From contig CAZMBH010000011.1 in assembly GCA_964564535.1 (NCBI GenBank), positions 1 to 21,519 of the forward strand: a stretch of DNA of 21,519 bases, given 5' to 3'. A program made the translations under genes and the position numbers. Shown here one piece after another: positions 1 through 6,431 of the stretch (its first letter is position 1; every line of letters begins with the position of its first letter). The notes under the pieces are model-generated. The model was not told the DNA's origin and did no database searches. It saw nothing but the letters and a program-made list of their open reading frames with translations. The DNA is from GWC2-37-13 sp964564535. Lineage in GTDB: Bacteria; Patescibacteriota; Microgenomatia; UBA1406; GWC2-37-13.

Positions 1-3
1 AAG

Positions 4-76
4 TCGGGATGGTGAGACTTGAACTCACGACCTCACGGTCCCGAACCGTGTGTTCTACCATCTGAACTACATCCCG
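4..76 (-). tRNA. tRNA-Pro (anticodon CGG)
   Basis: Read on the minus strand, this folds as a complete 73-nt cloverleaf. It has a 7-bp acceptor stem (CGGGATG/CATCCCG), a D arm with GTTCAGATGGTAGAAC, a 5-bp anticodon stem CACGG/CCGTG enclosing loop TTCGGGA (anticodon CGG), and a T arm GTGAG-TTCAAGT-CTCAC. The discriminator is A, and the next bases (CTT) are not CCA, so the CCA end must be added after transcription. It lies just downstream of the 91-600 gene on the same strand and could share its transcript. Confidence 0.95.
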
Positions 77-90
77 TGCTGATAATTATA

Positions 91-600
91 TCATTGCTTT
101 CCTGAAGCAGGTTTGTTTTCTACATGTTGTTGTTCAGAAGTTTTTTTTCGTACCGCTACACCACGTTTTGATTTACCAACAGAAATGATTTGCTGTCCTT
201 GTGATTTTCGTTGTTGTTCTCTCCTTTTTTTCTCCTGCTCTTCATATTCTTCCTGTCTTTTTTTCTGAACTACTTCCATTTCTTGTCGTTGTAGAATTTT
301 TTCATCTTCTCTTTTTACATTCTGAAAAAACTGTCTACTCAAAGCTTCTGCCTGGAGTTTATCTTTGTCCTGAAAATTATTTTTTAGTTTATCAAAATTG
401 ACGGGAGTATGGTTTTTTCCGCGATTAACCTCCGAGGTTTTTGCTGAGTTTTGCTCAGGATTAACCTCCGAGGTTTTTCCAGCAGCTTTGTCAAAAGGAT
501 TTATTATTTGAGCAACCGATTTAACAGTATGTTTGGCAGTTGAAGTTCCTAATTCAGCCAACTGTTCAAACGCATCTCCCAAAATAGTGTTTTTAGCCAT
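91..600 (-). CDS. Hypothetical charged coiled-coil protein
   Basis: I do not firmly recognise this 169-aa protein. The N-terminal 40 residues look folded and moderately hydrophobic (AFEQLAELGTSTAKHTVKSV, then INPFDKAAG). The rest is very polar. Residues about 85-135 are rich in Glu, Lys, Gln and Arg with no Pro or Gly, as in a long helix or coiled coil, and the tail is basic and Gln-rich. KTSEVN occurs twice (residues 42-47 and 54-59), encoded by an exact 20-nt repeat. The start is 2 nt after the stop of the SufT-like gene, so the two are probably cotranscribed. Short charged proteins beginning like this occur in Microgenomates-type genomes (possibly the family called DUF5660; this is recollection only). 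No catalytic motif, signal peptide or membrane segment is visible. Confidence 0.7.
   Translation of the reverse strand: MAKNTILGDAFEQLAELGTSTAKHTVKSVAQIINPFDKAAGKTSEVNPEQNSAKTSEVNRGKNHTPVNFDKLKNNFQDKDKLQAEALSRQFFQNVKREDEKILQRQEMEVVQKKRQEEYEEQEKKRREQQRKSQGQQIISVGKSKRGVAVRKKTSEQQHVENKPASGKQ
423..478. repeat. Two copies of a 20-nt palindrome-bearing direct repeat inside the 91-600 gene
   Basis: The 20-nt sequence gattaacctccgaggttttt occurs identically at 423-442 and 459-478, a period of 36 nt and so in frame. Each copy contains an odd-centred palindrome, AACCTC-C-GAGGTT (427-439 and 463-475). Between them is another small inverted repeat, CTGAG-TTTTG-CTCAG (444-458). On the coding strand the repeat encodes KTSEVN. 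Confidence 0.85.
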
Positions 601-602
601 AG

Positions 603-908
603 TTATATTCCCAACATTGCCCTGCCCTTCTTACTCATCTTTTCCATCGACCAGGGCGGGTCAAAAGTTAATTCAAGGCTAATATTTTCATCTTTAAGGC
701 CCAATTCTTTAACCTTGTCTTTAATTTGAGTTTCAATTAGAGAAAACAGCGGGCAACCAATAGTAGTCAGCGTCATTGTAATCTTTAATTTGCTTTTGAT
801 CAGTTTAACTCCGTAAACTAGCCCTAAATCGACAATTGAAATATTTAACTCCGGATCCATGACCTCTGATAGTTTGTTTTTAATTTGTTTTTCGCTAATT
901 TTTTTCAT
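603..908 (-). CDS. MIP18/DUF59 family Fe-S assembly protein (SufT/PaaD-like)
   Basis: This 101-aa protein has the full signature of the MIP18 (DUF59) family. An N-terminal helix is followed by DPELNISIVDLGLVY (18-32), then the TTIGCP loop carrying the single conserved Cys52, and a DPPWS motif at 83-87. Family members help insert or mature iron-sulfur clusters (SufT, eukaryotic CIA2) or act in PaaD-type metal-centre assembly. This copy is a stand-alone domain of the usual 100-aa length. No suf genes lie nearby, so the target is unknown. It is first in a short leftward unit with the coiled-coil gene and perhaps tRNA-Pro, and diverges from RNase J across only 42 bp. There is no Shine-Dalgarno; an extended -10 box lies just upstream. 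Confidence 0.88.
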   Translation of the reverse strand: MKKISEKQIKNKLSEVMDPELNISIVDLGLVYGVKLIKSKLKITMTLTTIGCPLFSLIETQIKDKVKELGLKDENISLELTFDPPWSMEKMSKKGRAMLGI

Positions 909-919
909 AGAGTATAATA

Positions 920-928
920 ATTATAGCA
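920..928 (-). promoter_or_regulatory. Extended -10 promoter for the SufT-like gene
   Basis: The minus strand reads TGCTATAAT, a perfect extended -10 (TGn-TATAAT), ending 11 nt before the ATG at 908. Transcription would start about 5 nt before the start codon, giving an almost leaderless mRNA. The rest of the 42-bp divergent gap is A/T only apart from a few bases and also contains a plus-strand TATAAT (913-918) that could serve the RNase J gene. Confidence 0.55.
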
Positions 929-950
929 ATTATAAATATTTTAAATATAA

Positions 951-2621
951 ATGATTACTTATAAGCTTCACTTCGTTCCCTTAGGAGGCATAGTCGGCGT
1001 TACCAAAAACATGTATGTGTATGAAATGTACAACGACGATAAATTAAAAGACATTGTCATAGTTGATTGCGGAATCGGTTTTCCAAAGGAAAAAGAATTA
1101 GGAGTTGACTTTGTCATTCCGGATATTACATATTTAATGGATAAAAAGCAGTATATAAGGGCTATTTTAATAACTCACGGACATGAAGACCATACTTCAG
1201 CCCTTCCCCTGCTTTATGATGATTTAGGACGACCACCGGTCTATGCAAGTTTGTTAACTTCAATGTTTATCGAAAATAAGTTTAAGGACAAACATAAAAA
1301 AATTTTAGTCAATAGGGTTGATTTTAATAAAGAATATGTGTTCGGAGATTTTAGAGTTTCGTATTTAAAAATGACCCATTCAATCCCCGACACCACCCAT
1401 ATCATAATAAGAACACCGGTTGGAACTATATATCACGGATCAGATTTTAAATTGGATCTTACACCTCCATATGGCCCAAGTCCAGATTTTTATAAAATTA
1501 CTCAAGCAGGTCATGAAGGAGTTTTGTGTTTATTGTCAGACTGCCTTGGAAGCGAGCGGGAAGGTTTAACGCTGTCAGAAAATATTGTTGGTCAAACATT
1601 TGAAGATGAAATGAGAAAAACAAAAGGAAAGTTTATTATGACGACATTTTCTTCAAACATTTCCCGTATTCGTCAGTGTGTCGATGCCGCTATTAAATTT
1701 AACCGAAAAATTTGTTTCTTGGGCCGATCAATGAGAGAAAACACAAAGATTGCCGCAAGCATTGGATATTTACCAATTCCTCAAAGTTTTTTTATAAAAG
1801 AGGAAGAGGTTGGACGATTACCGGCTGGTAAAATCTGTCTGATTGTTGCTGGTTCACAGGGACAATACGGATCTGCCCTATCAAAGTTGGCAGACCGGCA
1901 GAATAAAAACATTGCCATTAAAACTGGTGATAAAATTATTTTCTCATCCGACCCGATCCCAGGTAACGAAAACGGAGTTTACGAAACGATTGAACAATTG
2001 TCGGAAGAAGGAGCTGATGTAGTGTATTCCGATATCGCCGATCAGCTACATTCCTCAGGACACGGTAATCAAGAAGATCTAAAATTTTTAATGAGATTTA
2101 CAAATCCAAGATATTTTATTCCTATTGGAGGAACGATAAGACACCAAAAACAGTATGAGAATTTGGTTGAACAACTAGGATATAAGAGAAACGACGTTTT
2201 TTCATTAAATGAAGGCGAAACAGTTTGGTTTGTAAAAAATAAAGCTTATAAAGGTGAAAAAGTTGAGACAAAAAATATTTATGTTGACGCCTACGGTATT
2301 GGAGATGTTGGAAGCGTAATACTTCGGGACAGAAAAACTTTGGCAACCGATGGAATCGTCTTTGCAATTGCCACGGTTGATAACAGAGGAATTTTGATCG
2401 GTAAGCCAAAAATATTTTCGAGAGGTTTTATTTTTGAAAAAGAGGAAGGTAGGTTATATTTACAGGCTGAAAAAATAATCGAGGATGTTTTTCTGGCAAG
2501 AAATGATAAAACATTTGATCCTGGTAAGATGCAATATGAAGTAATAAAAAACCTTGAGGAATTTTTCAGAAAAGCAACCGGGAGAAAACCATTAATTGTG
2601 GCAGAGGTTATAAAACTATAA
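951..2621 (+). CDS. rnj: Ribonuclease J (metallo-beta-lactamase/beta-CASP RNase)
   Basis: RNase J is a dual 5'-exo/endoribonuclease for mRNA decay and rRNA maturation. The 556-aa length is standard. The N-terminus (FVPLGGIVGVTKNMYVYE) matches the family's first strand. The metal-binding motif HGHEDH is at 76-81, with further ligands in MTHSIPD (141-147) and GSDFK (163-167). The beta-CASP domain includes GRSMREN (258-264), and HSSGHG (367-372) and GGTIRH (393-398) complete the active site. The C-terminal domain from about residue 446 (YVDAYGIGDVGSV, DGIVFAIATVD) is the usual dimerisation/RNA-binding region. All metal ligands look intact, so it should be active. No Shine-Dalgarno precedes the ATG; upstream is A/T only. 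The gene is monocistronic or paired with recR, 124 bp downstream across a palindromic element. Confidence 0.96.
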   Translation: MITYKLHFVPLGGIVGVTKNMYVYEMYNDDKLKDIVIVDCGIGFPKEKELGVDFVIPDITYLMDKKQYIRAILITHGHEDHTSALPLLYDDLGRPPVYASLLTSMFIENKFKDKHKKILVNRVDFNKEYVFGDFRVSYLKMTHSIPDTTHIIIRTPVGTIYHGSDFKLDLTPPYGPSPDFYKITQAGHEGVLCLLSDCLGSEREGLTLSENIVGQTFEDEMRKTKGKFIMTTFSSNISRIRQCVDAAIKFNRKICFLGRSMRENTKIAASIGYLPIPQSFFIKEEEVGRLPAGKICLIVAGSQGQYGSALSKLADRQNKNIAIKTGDKIIFSSDPIPGNENGVYETIEQLSEEGADVVYSDIADQLHSSGHGNQEDLKFLMRFTNPRYFIPIGGTIRHQKQYENLVEQLGYKRNDVFSLNEGETVWFVKNKAYKGEKVETKNIYVDAYGIGDVGSVILRDRKTLATDGIVFAIATVDNRGILIGKPKIFSRGFIFEKEEGRLYLQAEKIIEDVFLARNDKTFDPGKMQYEVIKNLEEFFRKATGRKPLIVAEVIKL

Positions 2622-2640
2622 AATTTTGAATTAGTTACTT

Positions 2641-2725
2641 GTCATCCCCTCGTAGGAGGGGATCCAGTCTACAATTACATTTAAGAGGTTATTTTAGTCT
2701 GGATTCCCGCCTTCGCGGGAATGAC
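2641..2725. repeat. 85-bp nested palindromic element (MITE/REP-like)
   Basis: The two 30-nt ends are imperfect inverted repeats of each other: GTCATCCCC...GGGGATCCAGTCT (2641-2670) against AGTCTGGATTCCCGC...GCGGGAATGAC (2696-2725). Each end is itself a hairpin (ATCCCCTCGTAGGAGGGGAT; ATTCCCGCCTTCGCGGGAAT). A 25-nt AT-rich spacer separates them. It fills most of the rnj-recR gap. Similar GTCATTCCCGCG/CGCGGGAATGAC-type repeats are dispersed in many bacterial genomes. It could act as a terminator-like structure for rnj, but it has no T-tract. Confidence 0.85.
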
Positions 2726-2745
2726 ATATATAAAATAATTAACAT

Positions 2746-3384
2746 ATGTCATCTCTACCTAATAGTCTCAAGAACATTTCCTTATTTTTAGAACGCCTTC
2801 CCGGTATTGGAGAAAAAACGGCTAATCGTTTAGCTTTTTTCTTATTGAATTTACCAGAGGAGGATTTAAAAGAATTTGCTGAAAATATTTCAAGCCTGAA
2901 ATCAAAAACAAAGCTTTGTAAAAATTGTTTTAATTTTACCGAAAAAGAAGCATGTGATATTTGTGAGAATAATGAACGGGATCCTTCGATAATCTGCGTT
3001 GTCGAAACAGTCTTAGATTTGCTTTCCTTTGAACAGGGAAGGATCTATAACGGGGTTTATCATGTCCTTCATGGGAAAATCGACCCGTTAAATAGGATGG
3101 GGCCCGACGACATTAAAATTAAAGAATTGATTAATCGTCTTGTAGGGAACGGTTATAAACCGTTCCGTACAGAAATCAAAGAAATAATCTTGGCGACGAA
3201 TCCGGATATGGAAGGAGAAGCAACAGCGGTATATATTAAAAATAAATTAAAAATTAATCCGCCGGCTGGCGGAGAAAAATTAAAAATTTCCAGACTCGCT
3301 TACGGGTTACCGATGGGGGCAAATTTGGAATATGCCGACTACATGACCCTAAAGAAAGCGATCGAGGGAAGAGGTCAATTTTAA
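2746..3384 (+). CDS. recR: Recombination protein RecR
   Basis: RecR, with RecO/RecF, loads RecA on gapped DNA during recombinational repair. The 212-aa sequence contains the parts in order: helix-hairpin-helix LPGIGEKTANRLAF (18-31), a C4 zinc finger (Cys58, 61, 70, 73), a Toprim domain beginning IICVVET (82-88) with a later ATNPDMEGEATA acidic stretch, and the C-terminal signature LAYGLPMGANLEYADYMTL. It is slightly longer than the usual 200 aa. No Shine-Dalgarno is visible; the ATG follows an A/T leader after the palindromic element. Its stop overlaps the stop of convergent prs by 4 nt. Elsewhere recR commonly sits with dnaX and ybaB; here those two are 1 to 2 kb away on the opposite strand. 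Confidence 0.96.
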   Translation: MSSLPNSLKNISLFLERLPGIGEKTANRLAFFLLNLPEEDLKEFAENISSLKSKTKLCKNCFNFTEKEACDICENNERDPSIICVVETVLDLLSFEQGRIYNGVYHVLHGKIDPLNRMGPDDIKIKELINRLVGNGYKPFRTEIKEIILATNPDMEGEATAVYIKNKLKINPPAGGEKLKISRLAYGLPMGANLEYADYMTLKKAIEGRGQF

Positions 3385-4313
3385 ATAAGCTTCTTAAGCT
3401 CTTGTTCGATCAATGGGGCGATAGAAATTTCTTTCAGTTTAGAAAACTTCTGTTCCGGTTTTAAGGCGATCGTATTACTCATAAATATTTTTTCAATTTT
3501 ACTTTTTTCAAGAATTTCAGCAGCATTTGGGGAAAAATCGTGGTGAACAACGCAGGCAAGGACTCGTTTAGCTCCTCGTTTAAGACAAAATTCAGCGGCG
3601 TGAACTAATGTGCCCCCGGAAGTAATAATATCATCGACAATGATGCAAGTCTTACCTTTAACTTCACCATACAAATTAAGAGCCTTTGACTGGTGGATTT
3701 TATCAAGGTTCCGCCTTTTCTCAATAACGGCAATATCCACTTCACTTGTATGAAAAAAATTTTCGGCAAATATCTGAGCTCTTTCTACTCCACCTTGATC
3801 GGGTGAAACAATTGCAACATTTTCGGTATTTTTATTATCTTTTAAATAATGAGCCACCTGCTTTCCTAAAATTGAAAATGTTGAAAGGTTTTTGAAAGGA
3901 ATTGAAAAAATTCCTTCAGTACCGTCATCGTGAAGATCAAAAGTATAGACCTGGTTAAAACCAATCTCTTCGATAAAGCGAATAATAACATTGACTGAAA
4001 CCGATTCGCCAGGGCGATGTTCACGATTTTGACGTGCGTATCCGAAGTATGGAATAAAAGCAATTATTTTTTTTACCTGTCTTCTTTTTAAGGCGTCGGC
4101 AAAAAAGAATAACTCCATTAAATGTGTATCGGTTGGGTTAGCTGTTGGTTGAAGGATTACACATACTTCATCCTTTACTTTTTCCTGAATCATTACTCGA
4201 ATTTCAGAATTATCAAAACGGGTAACCTCTGATTTAGAAATAGGAACGTTGAGTAGATTTGAAACTTCAACAGTAAGTTTAGGATTAGCAGAACCTGAAA
4301 ATAATTTAAACAT
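3381..4313 (-). CDS. prs: Ribose-phosphate pyrophosphokinase (PRPP synthetase)
   Basis: Makes PRPP from ribose 5-phosphate and ATP for nucleotide, His and Trp synthesis. From the ATG at 4313 the protein is 310 aa and begins MFKLFSGSANPKL, aligning with the classic Prs N-terminus (xLKLFSGNANPxLA). A longer in-frame GTG at 4355 would add 14 residues encoded across a perfect hairpin, so I reject it. Motifs: the flexible catalytic loop YFGYARQNREHRPGE (89-103), FDLHDDG with the metal-site His128 (125-131), VIEKRR (196-201), and the PRPP loop CIIVDDIITSGGT (223-235). The FDLHDDG motif differs from the usual DLHAxQIQGFF, and the regulatory-flag residues may be altered too. It is last in the rpsU-ybeY-dnaX-ybaB-prs unit, preceded by two hairpins and lacking a Shine-Dalgarno. 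Confidence 0.95.
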   Translation of the reverse strand: MFKLFSGSANPKLTVEVSNLLNVPISKSEVTRFDNSEIRVMIQEKVKDEVCVILQPTANPTDTHLMELFFFADALKRRQVKKIIAFIPYFGYARQNREHRPGESVSVNVIIRFIEEIGFNQVYTFDLHDDGTEGIFSIPFKNLSTFSILGKQVAHYLKDNKNTENVAIVSPDQGGVERAQIFAENFFHTSEVDIAVIEKRRNLDKIHQSKALNLYGEVKGKTCIIVDDIITSGGTLVHAAEFCLKRGAKRVLACVVHHDFSPNAAEILEKSKIEKIFMSNTIALKPEQKFSKLKEISIAPLIEQELKKLI

Positions 4314-4324
4314 ATAATTTTTAA

Positions 4325-4353
4325 GCCGCATCTTATTACTAAACAGATGCGGC
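4325..4353 (-). promoter_or_regulatory. Perfect 9-bp hairpin in the prs leader
   Basis: GCCGCATCT and AGATGCGGC are exact inverted repeats enclosing an 11-nt loop, ending 11 nt before the chosen prs ATG. It is the most G/C-rich stretch of the gap. It is followed by TTAAAAATTAT rather than a T-run, so it could be an attenuator, a weak terminator or a translation-controlling stem. Confidence 0.65.
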
Positions 4354-4358
4354 ACAAT

Positions 4359-4393
4359 GGTTCGTAACTGTAAAATAAATTTACAGACGAACC
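4359..4393 (-). terminator. Long hairpin directly after the ybaB stop codon
   Basis: A 14-bp stem interrupted by one 2-nt bulge: GGTTCGT pairs with ACGAACC and CTGTAAA with TTTACAG around the loop ATAAA. It begins the base after the ybaB stop. It may protect the ybaB 3' end or terminate transcription, but there is no T-tract, so terminator function is tentative. Confidence 0.5.
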
Positions 4394-4663
4394 CTAGCCC
4401 TGTTGTTGTTGACTGGATATTTCAATTAATTTTTTAGCTGCCAGTTCCTGAGTTTTTTTAACGGCTTCGTTAACAATTTCAGCAATCCGATTTTCTACTA
4501 TGCCGTCAACTTCGATTGATTCAATAATTTGGTCTCCCCTGATGACAACCTTAACGCCGTTTTTTTCTACGACAACCTGTTCTTGTTGTAAGGCAGCTTG
4601 CATTTTCTGAGCCTGTTGTTGTAATTTCTGAAGATCTCCCAAAGCTCCAAAAGGATTTAACAT
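4394..4663 (-). CDS. ybaB: YbaB/EbfC nucleoid-associated protein
   Basis: This 89-aa protein matches the YbaB/EbfC family of small dimeric DNA-binding, nucleoid-associated proteins. It starts MLNPFGALGDLQKLQQQAQKMQ, the usual leading helix, then a three-strand core (VVVEKNGVKVVIRGDQIIESIEVD) and a C-terminal helix (VNEAVKKTQELAAKKLIEIS) ending in a Gln-rich tail. It is slightly shorter than the usual 100-110 aa. It lies 41 bp downstream of dnaX; the dnaX-ybaB(-recR) order is conserved in many bacteria. No Shine-Dalgarno is seen. Confidence 0.93.
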   Translation of the reverse strand: MLNPFGALGDLQKLQQQAQKMQAALQQEQVVVEKNGVKVVIRGDQIIESIEVDGIVENRIAEIVNEAVKKTQELAAKKLIEISSQQQQG

Positions 4664-4704
4664 ATTTTAAATGAAATAAAATTTCTAATTTTTAATTAAT
4701 TCTT

Positions 4705-5745
4705 CTATCCTACTTTATTGTAGAACTCGATAAGGGCAATTTCAACTGGTAAAGAGTCGATCGGTGTATTTCGTAAATTTTGATAAGCCTCGATCATTAA
4801 TTTCATTAATAATGAAGTTTCACCTAGGGTCAAAATTATTTTTTTATCTTCACTAGTTAGGATATTATTCTTAATTAGAATCTGTAGGTGTAATTTATTA
4901 AGAATATCTTCAATAAGATTTTTAAAATCACCGCCATTTTGTGAAAACTCATTTATCCACGTTAAAGTTTTTTTAAGATCTTTTTTCTCAATTATTTCTA
5001 TCAGATCATTTCTTCCTCTTATTCCTAAAAACTTTTCAACATCTTCAATAGATTTAATTTTTTGAAAAGTGACCTCCTCTAGGATTTTTGCCGCATCGCG
5101 GAATGAGTTCTCACTATGATCAGCAATTAGTCTCAACATATCGTCATTAAATTTAATATCTTCGTTTTTAGAAATTCTTTTTAACATTGAAAGTATGTCA
5201 GTTATATTAGCTTTGCCAAAATTTATTTTTAAACAGCGGGATACTATGGTTTTTGGCAGTTTTTCAAGGTTGGTAGTTGCCAAAATAAATATTGAGGATT
5301 TTGAGGGTTCTTCCAAGGTTTTTAAAAGCGCATTAAAACCTTCATTTGTGATCATGTGGGCTTCATCGATAATGAAAACTCTATAGCCTCCGGACATAGG
5401 AAGAAAAGAAGTTTCGCGGATCAAACTTTTTATTTCTTCAATACCGCGGTTAGAGGCGGCATCCATTTCTATAACATCTGTAAAAGAAGAAAGGCCAATG
5501 CTTTTGCAATTAGCACATTTATTACAGGGTTCAAAACCCTTGCCATTTTTTGAAAATTTATTATCAAGACAGTTAACGGCCTTTGCAAGAATTCTTGCTG
5601 TGGAGGTTTTCCCAGTTCCTTTCTGGCCAACAAATAAAAAAGCGTGCGGTAATGTTTTAGATTCTAATATCTTTCCCACCATCTCCTTGACATGCAAATT
5701 ATCAATTTCTGCGATTGTTTTAGGCCGGTATTTTAGGTAGAACAT
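4705..5745 (-). CDS. dnaX: DNA polymerase III gamma subunit (short DnaX clamp loader)
   Basis: The AAA+ motor subunit of the sliding-clamp loader. The 346-aa protein has Walker A GQKGTGKT (40-47), a zinc module (Cys59, 74, 77, 80), Walker B/DEAH FIIDEAH (124-130), sensor 1 ILATTN (154-159) and the arginine-finger SRC motif (169-171), followed by the lid and the collar domain. It ends near residue 346, so it lacks the C-terminal tau domains that bind polymerase alpha and DnaB in long DnaX proteins: it is gamma-like only. The ATG is 1 nt after the ybeY stop, indicating translational coupling. The start MFYLKYRPKT fits the family (xxLYRKYRPxxF). Confidence 0.95.
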   Translation of the reverse strand: MFYLKYRPKTIAEIDNLHVKEMVGKILESKTLPHAFLFVGQKGTGKTSTARILAKAVNCLDNKFSKNGKGFEPCNKCANCKSIGLSSFTDVIEMDAASNRGIEEIKSLIRETSFLPMSGGYRVFIIDEAHMITNEGFNALLKTLEEPSKSSIFILATTNLEKLPKTIVSRCLKINFGKANITDILSMLKRISKNEDIKFNDDMLRLIADHSENSFRDAAKILEEVTFQKIKSIEDVEKFLGIRGRNDLIEIIEKKDLKKTLTWINEFSQNGGDFKNLIEDILNKLHLQILIKNNILTSEDKKIILTLGETSLLMKLMIEAYQNLRNTPIDSLPVEIALIEFYNKVG

Positions 5746-5746
5746 A

Positions 5747-6097
5747 TTATTTTAATAGATTCTCTATTCCATGCTTGACTAACTCATTGATCATCTCATC
5801 TACTCTTTTATTGCGTTCGGCTGCCAGTAAAATCACTAAAGGAAAGCAGATAATAATTTCACCTAATAAAATTTCATTTTCACCAATATTTTCATTATAT
5901 TTAAAAGATAAAATTGGTAGGGTCTCTTTTTCATTCTTATATTTTTCGGTAAAAAATTTCATCTTATTCTTTCCCACAAAAACAATGTTAAAAGAATGCT
6001 CTAACGCTATCTGCTCTTTTTCAAAAAAGCTTTTAACAAAAGCTTTTATTTTCTGACGATTAATCTTATAACGGGATGAAGAAACGATATTAATCAT
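5747..6097 (-). CDS. ybeY: YbeY-like protein lacking the C-terminal metal-binding motif
   Basis: YbeY is a metallo-endoribonuclease for 16S 3'-end maturation and ribosome quality control. This 116-aa protein keeps the fold: SFNIVFVGKNKMKFFTEKYKN (35-55), LPILSFKYNE (60-69, matching TDVLSFP), LLGEIIICFP (77-86, matching GDIxIS), then a long helix reaching KHG (108-110). The family's zinc motif is HGxLHLxGYDH; here the sequence reads HGIENLLK and stops, so only the first His (109) is present. dnaX starts 1 nt later, and no other frame holds the missing residues, so this is not an obvious frameshift. It overlaps rpsU by 4 nt (ATGA). It may be inactive as a nuclease or use another metal site. Identification rests on the core plus position beside rpsU and dnaX. 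Confidence 0.8.
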   Translation of the reverse strand: MINIVSSSRYKINRQKIKAFVKSFFEKEQIALEHSFNIVFVGKNKMKFFTEKYKNEKETLPILSFKYNENIGENEILLGEIIICFPLVILLAAERNKRVDEMINELVKHGIENLLK

Positions 6098-6312
6098 ATT
6101 CTTTTGTATACTTTTTTAAAGACGACCTTTCTACGCTTCAAAGAGCGATTTTTAGCTTTTTCTTTTTCTTCTTCCTTTCTCTTCAATGACGGTTTTTTAT
6201 AGAACATTTTTTTTCTTAAAGTATCGACGATTTCTTCATCAATAAAAGACCGGGTAAATTTTCTAAACATACTGTCTTTTGATTCGCCTTTTCTTTTTAT
6301 TACTAAAACCAT
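6094..6312 (-). CDS. rpsU: 30S ribosomal protein S21
   Basis: This 72-aa very basic protein matches bS21: VIKRKGESKDSMFRKFTRSF, then EEIVDTLRKKMFYKKPSLKRK, then a Lys/Arg-rich tail. S21 sits near the anti-Shine-Dalgarno region of 16S rRNA and aids initiation. It is first in the rpsU-ybeY-dnaX-ybaB-prs unit and its stop codon overlaps the ybeY start (ATGA). It is the only gene in the window with a clear, long Shine-Dalgarno. Confidence 0.94.
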   Translation of the reverse strand: MVLVIKRKGESKDSMFRKFTRSFIDEEIVDTLRKKMFYKKPSLKRKEEEKEKAKNRSLKRRKVVFKKVYKRI

Positions 6313-6324
6313 AAATTATTTACG

Positions 6325-6333
6325 CCTCCTCCC
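6325..6333 (-). promoter_or_regulatory. Strong Shine-Dalgarno of rpsU
   Basis: The minus strand reads GGGAGGAGG, 12 nt before the rpsU ATG. It is perfectly complementary to a CCUCC-type 16S tail, but the spacing is longer than the usual 5-9 nt. It stands out because other genes here lack such a site. Confidence 0.75.
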
Positions 6334-6340
6334 AAAAATA

Positions 6341-6424
6341 CAAGTTTGTAAAGTTATAAAGTTTGTCAAGTTCATCAAGACATTCACTTTATAAACTTGA
6401 TAAACTTGAAACTTGATAAACTAG
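6341..6424. repeat. Imperfect long-hairpin repeat of CAAGTTTATC-type units (copy 1)
   Basis: Left half (6341-6379) is built of AAGTTTGT/AAGTTCATC-like units ending CATCAAG. Right half (6396-6424) is the reverse-complement type, CTTGATAAACTTGAAACTTGATAAACTAG. The innermost 13 bases pair with one mismatch; the outer part pairs with a 2-nt bulge and scattered mismatches. It fills most of the gap between the DHH-like gene and rpsU. A related element lies at 10655-10736. Confidence 0.8.
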
Positions 6425-6431
6425 CTCAATT

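Noticed and set aside
3381..3384. recR/prs convergent overlap as a special regulatory feature
   Set aside because: A 4-nt stop-codon overlap is common in compact genomes and carries no further signal.
4314..4355. Longer prs starting at GTG 4355
   Set aside because: The extra 14 residues are encoded across a perfect hairpin and precede the conserved Prs N-terminus MFKLFSGSANP.
5195..5740. Three plus-strand reading frames opposite dnaX
   Set aside because: They are antisense to conserved DnaX motifs and have no family likeness; they are shadows.
5740..5770. Frameshift explaining the truncated YbeY
   Set aside because: Neither other frame downstream encodes HLxGYDH, and dnaX begins immediately with its proper N-terminus.
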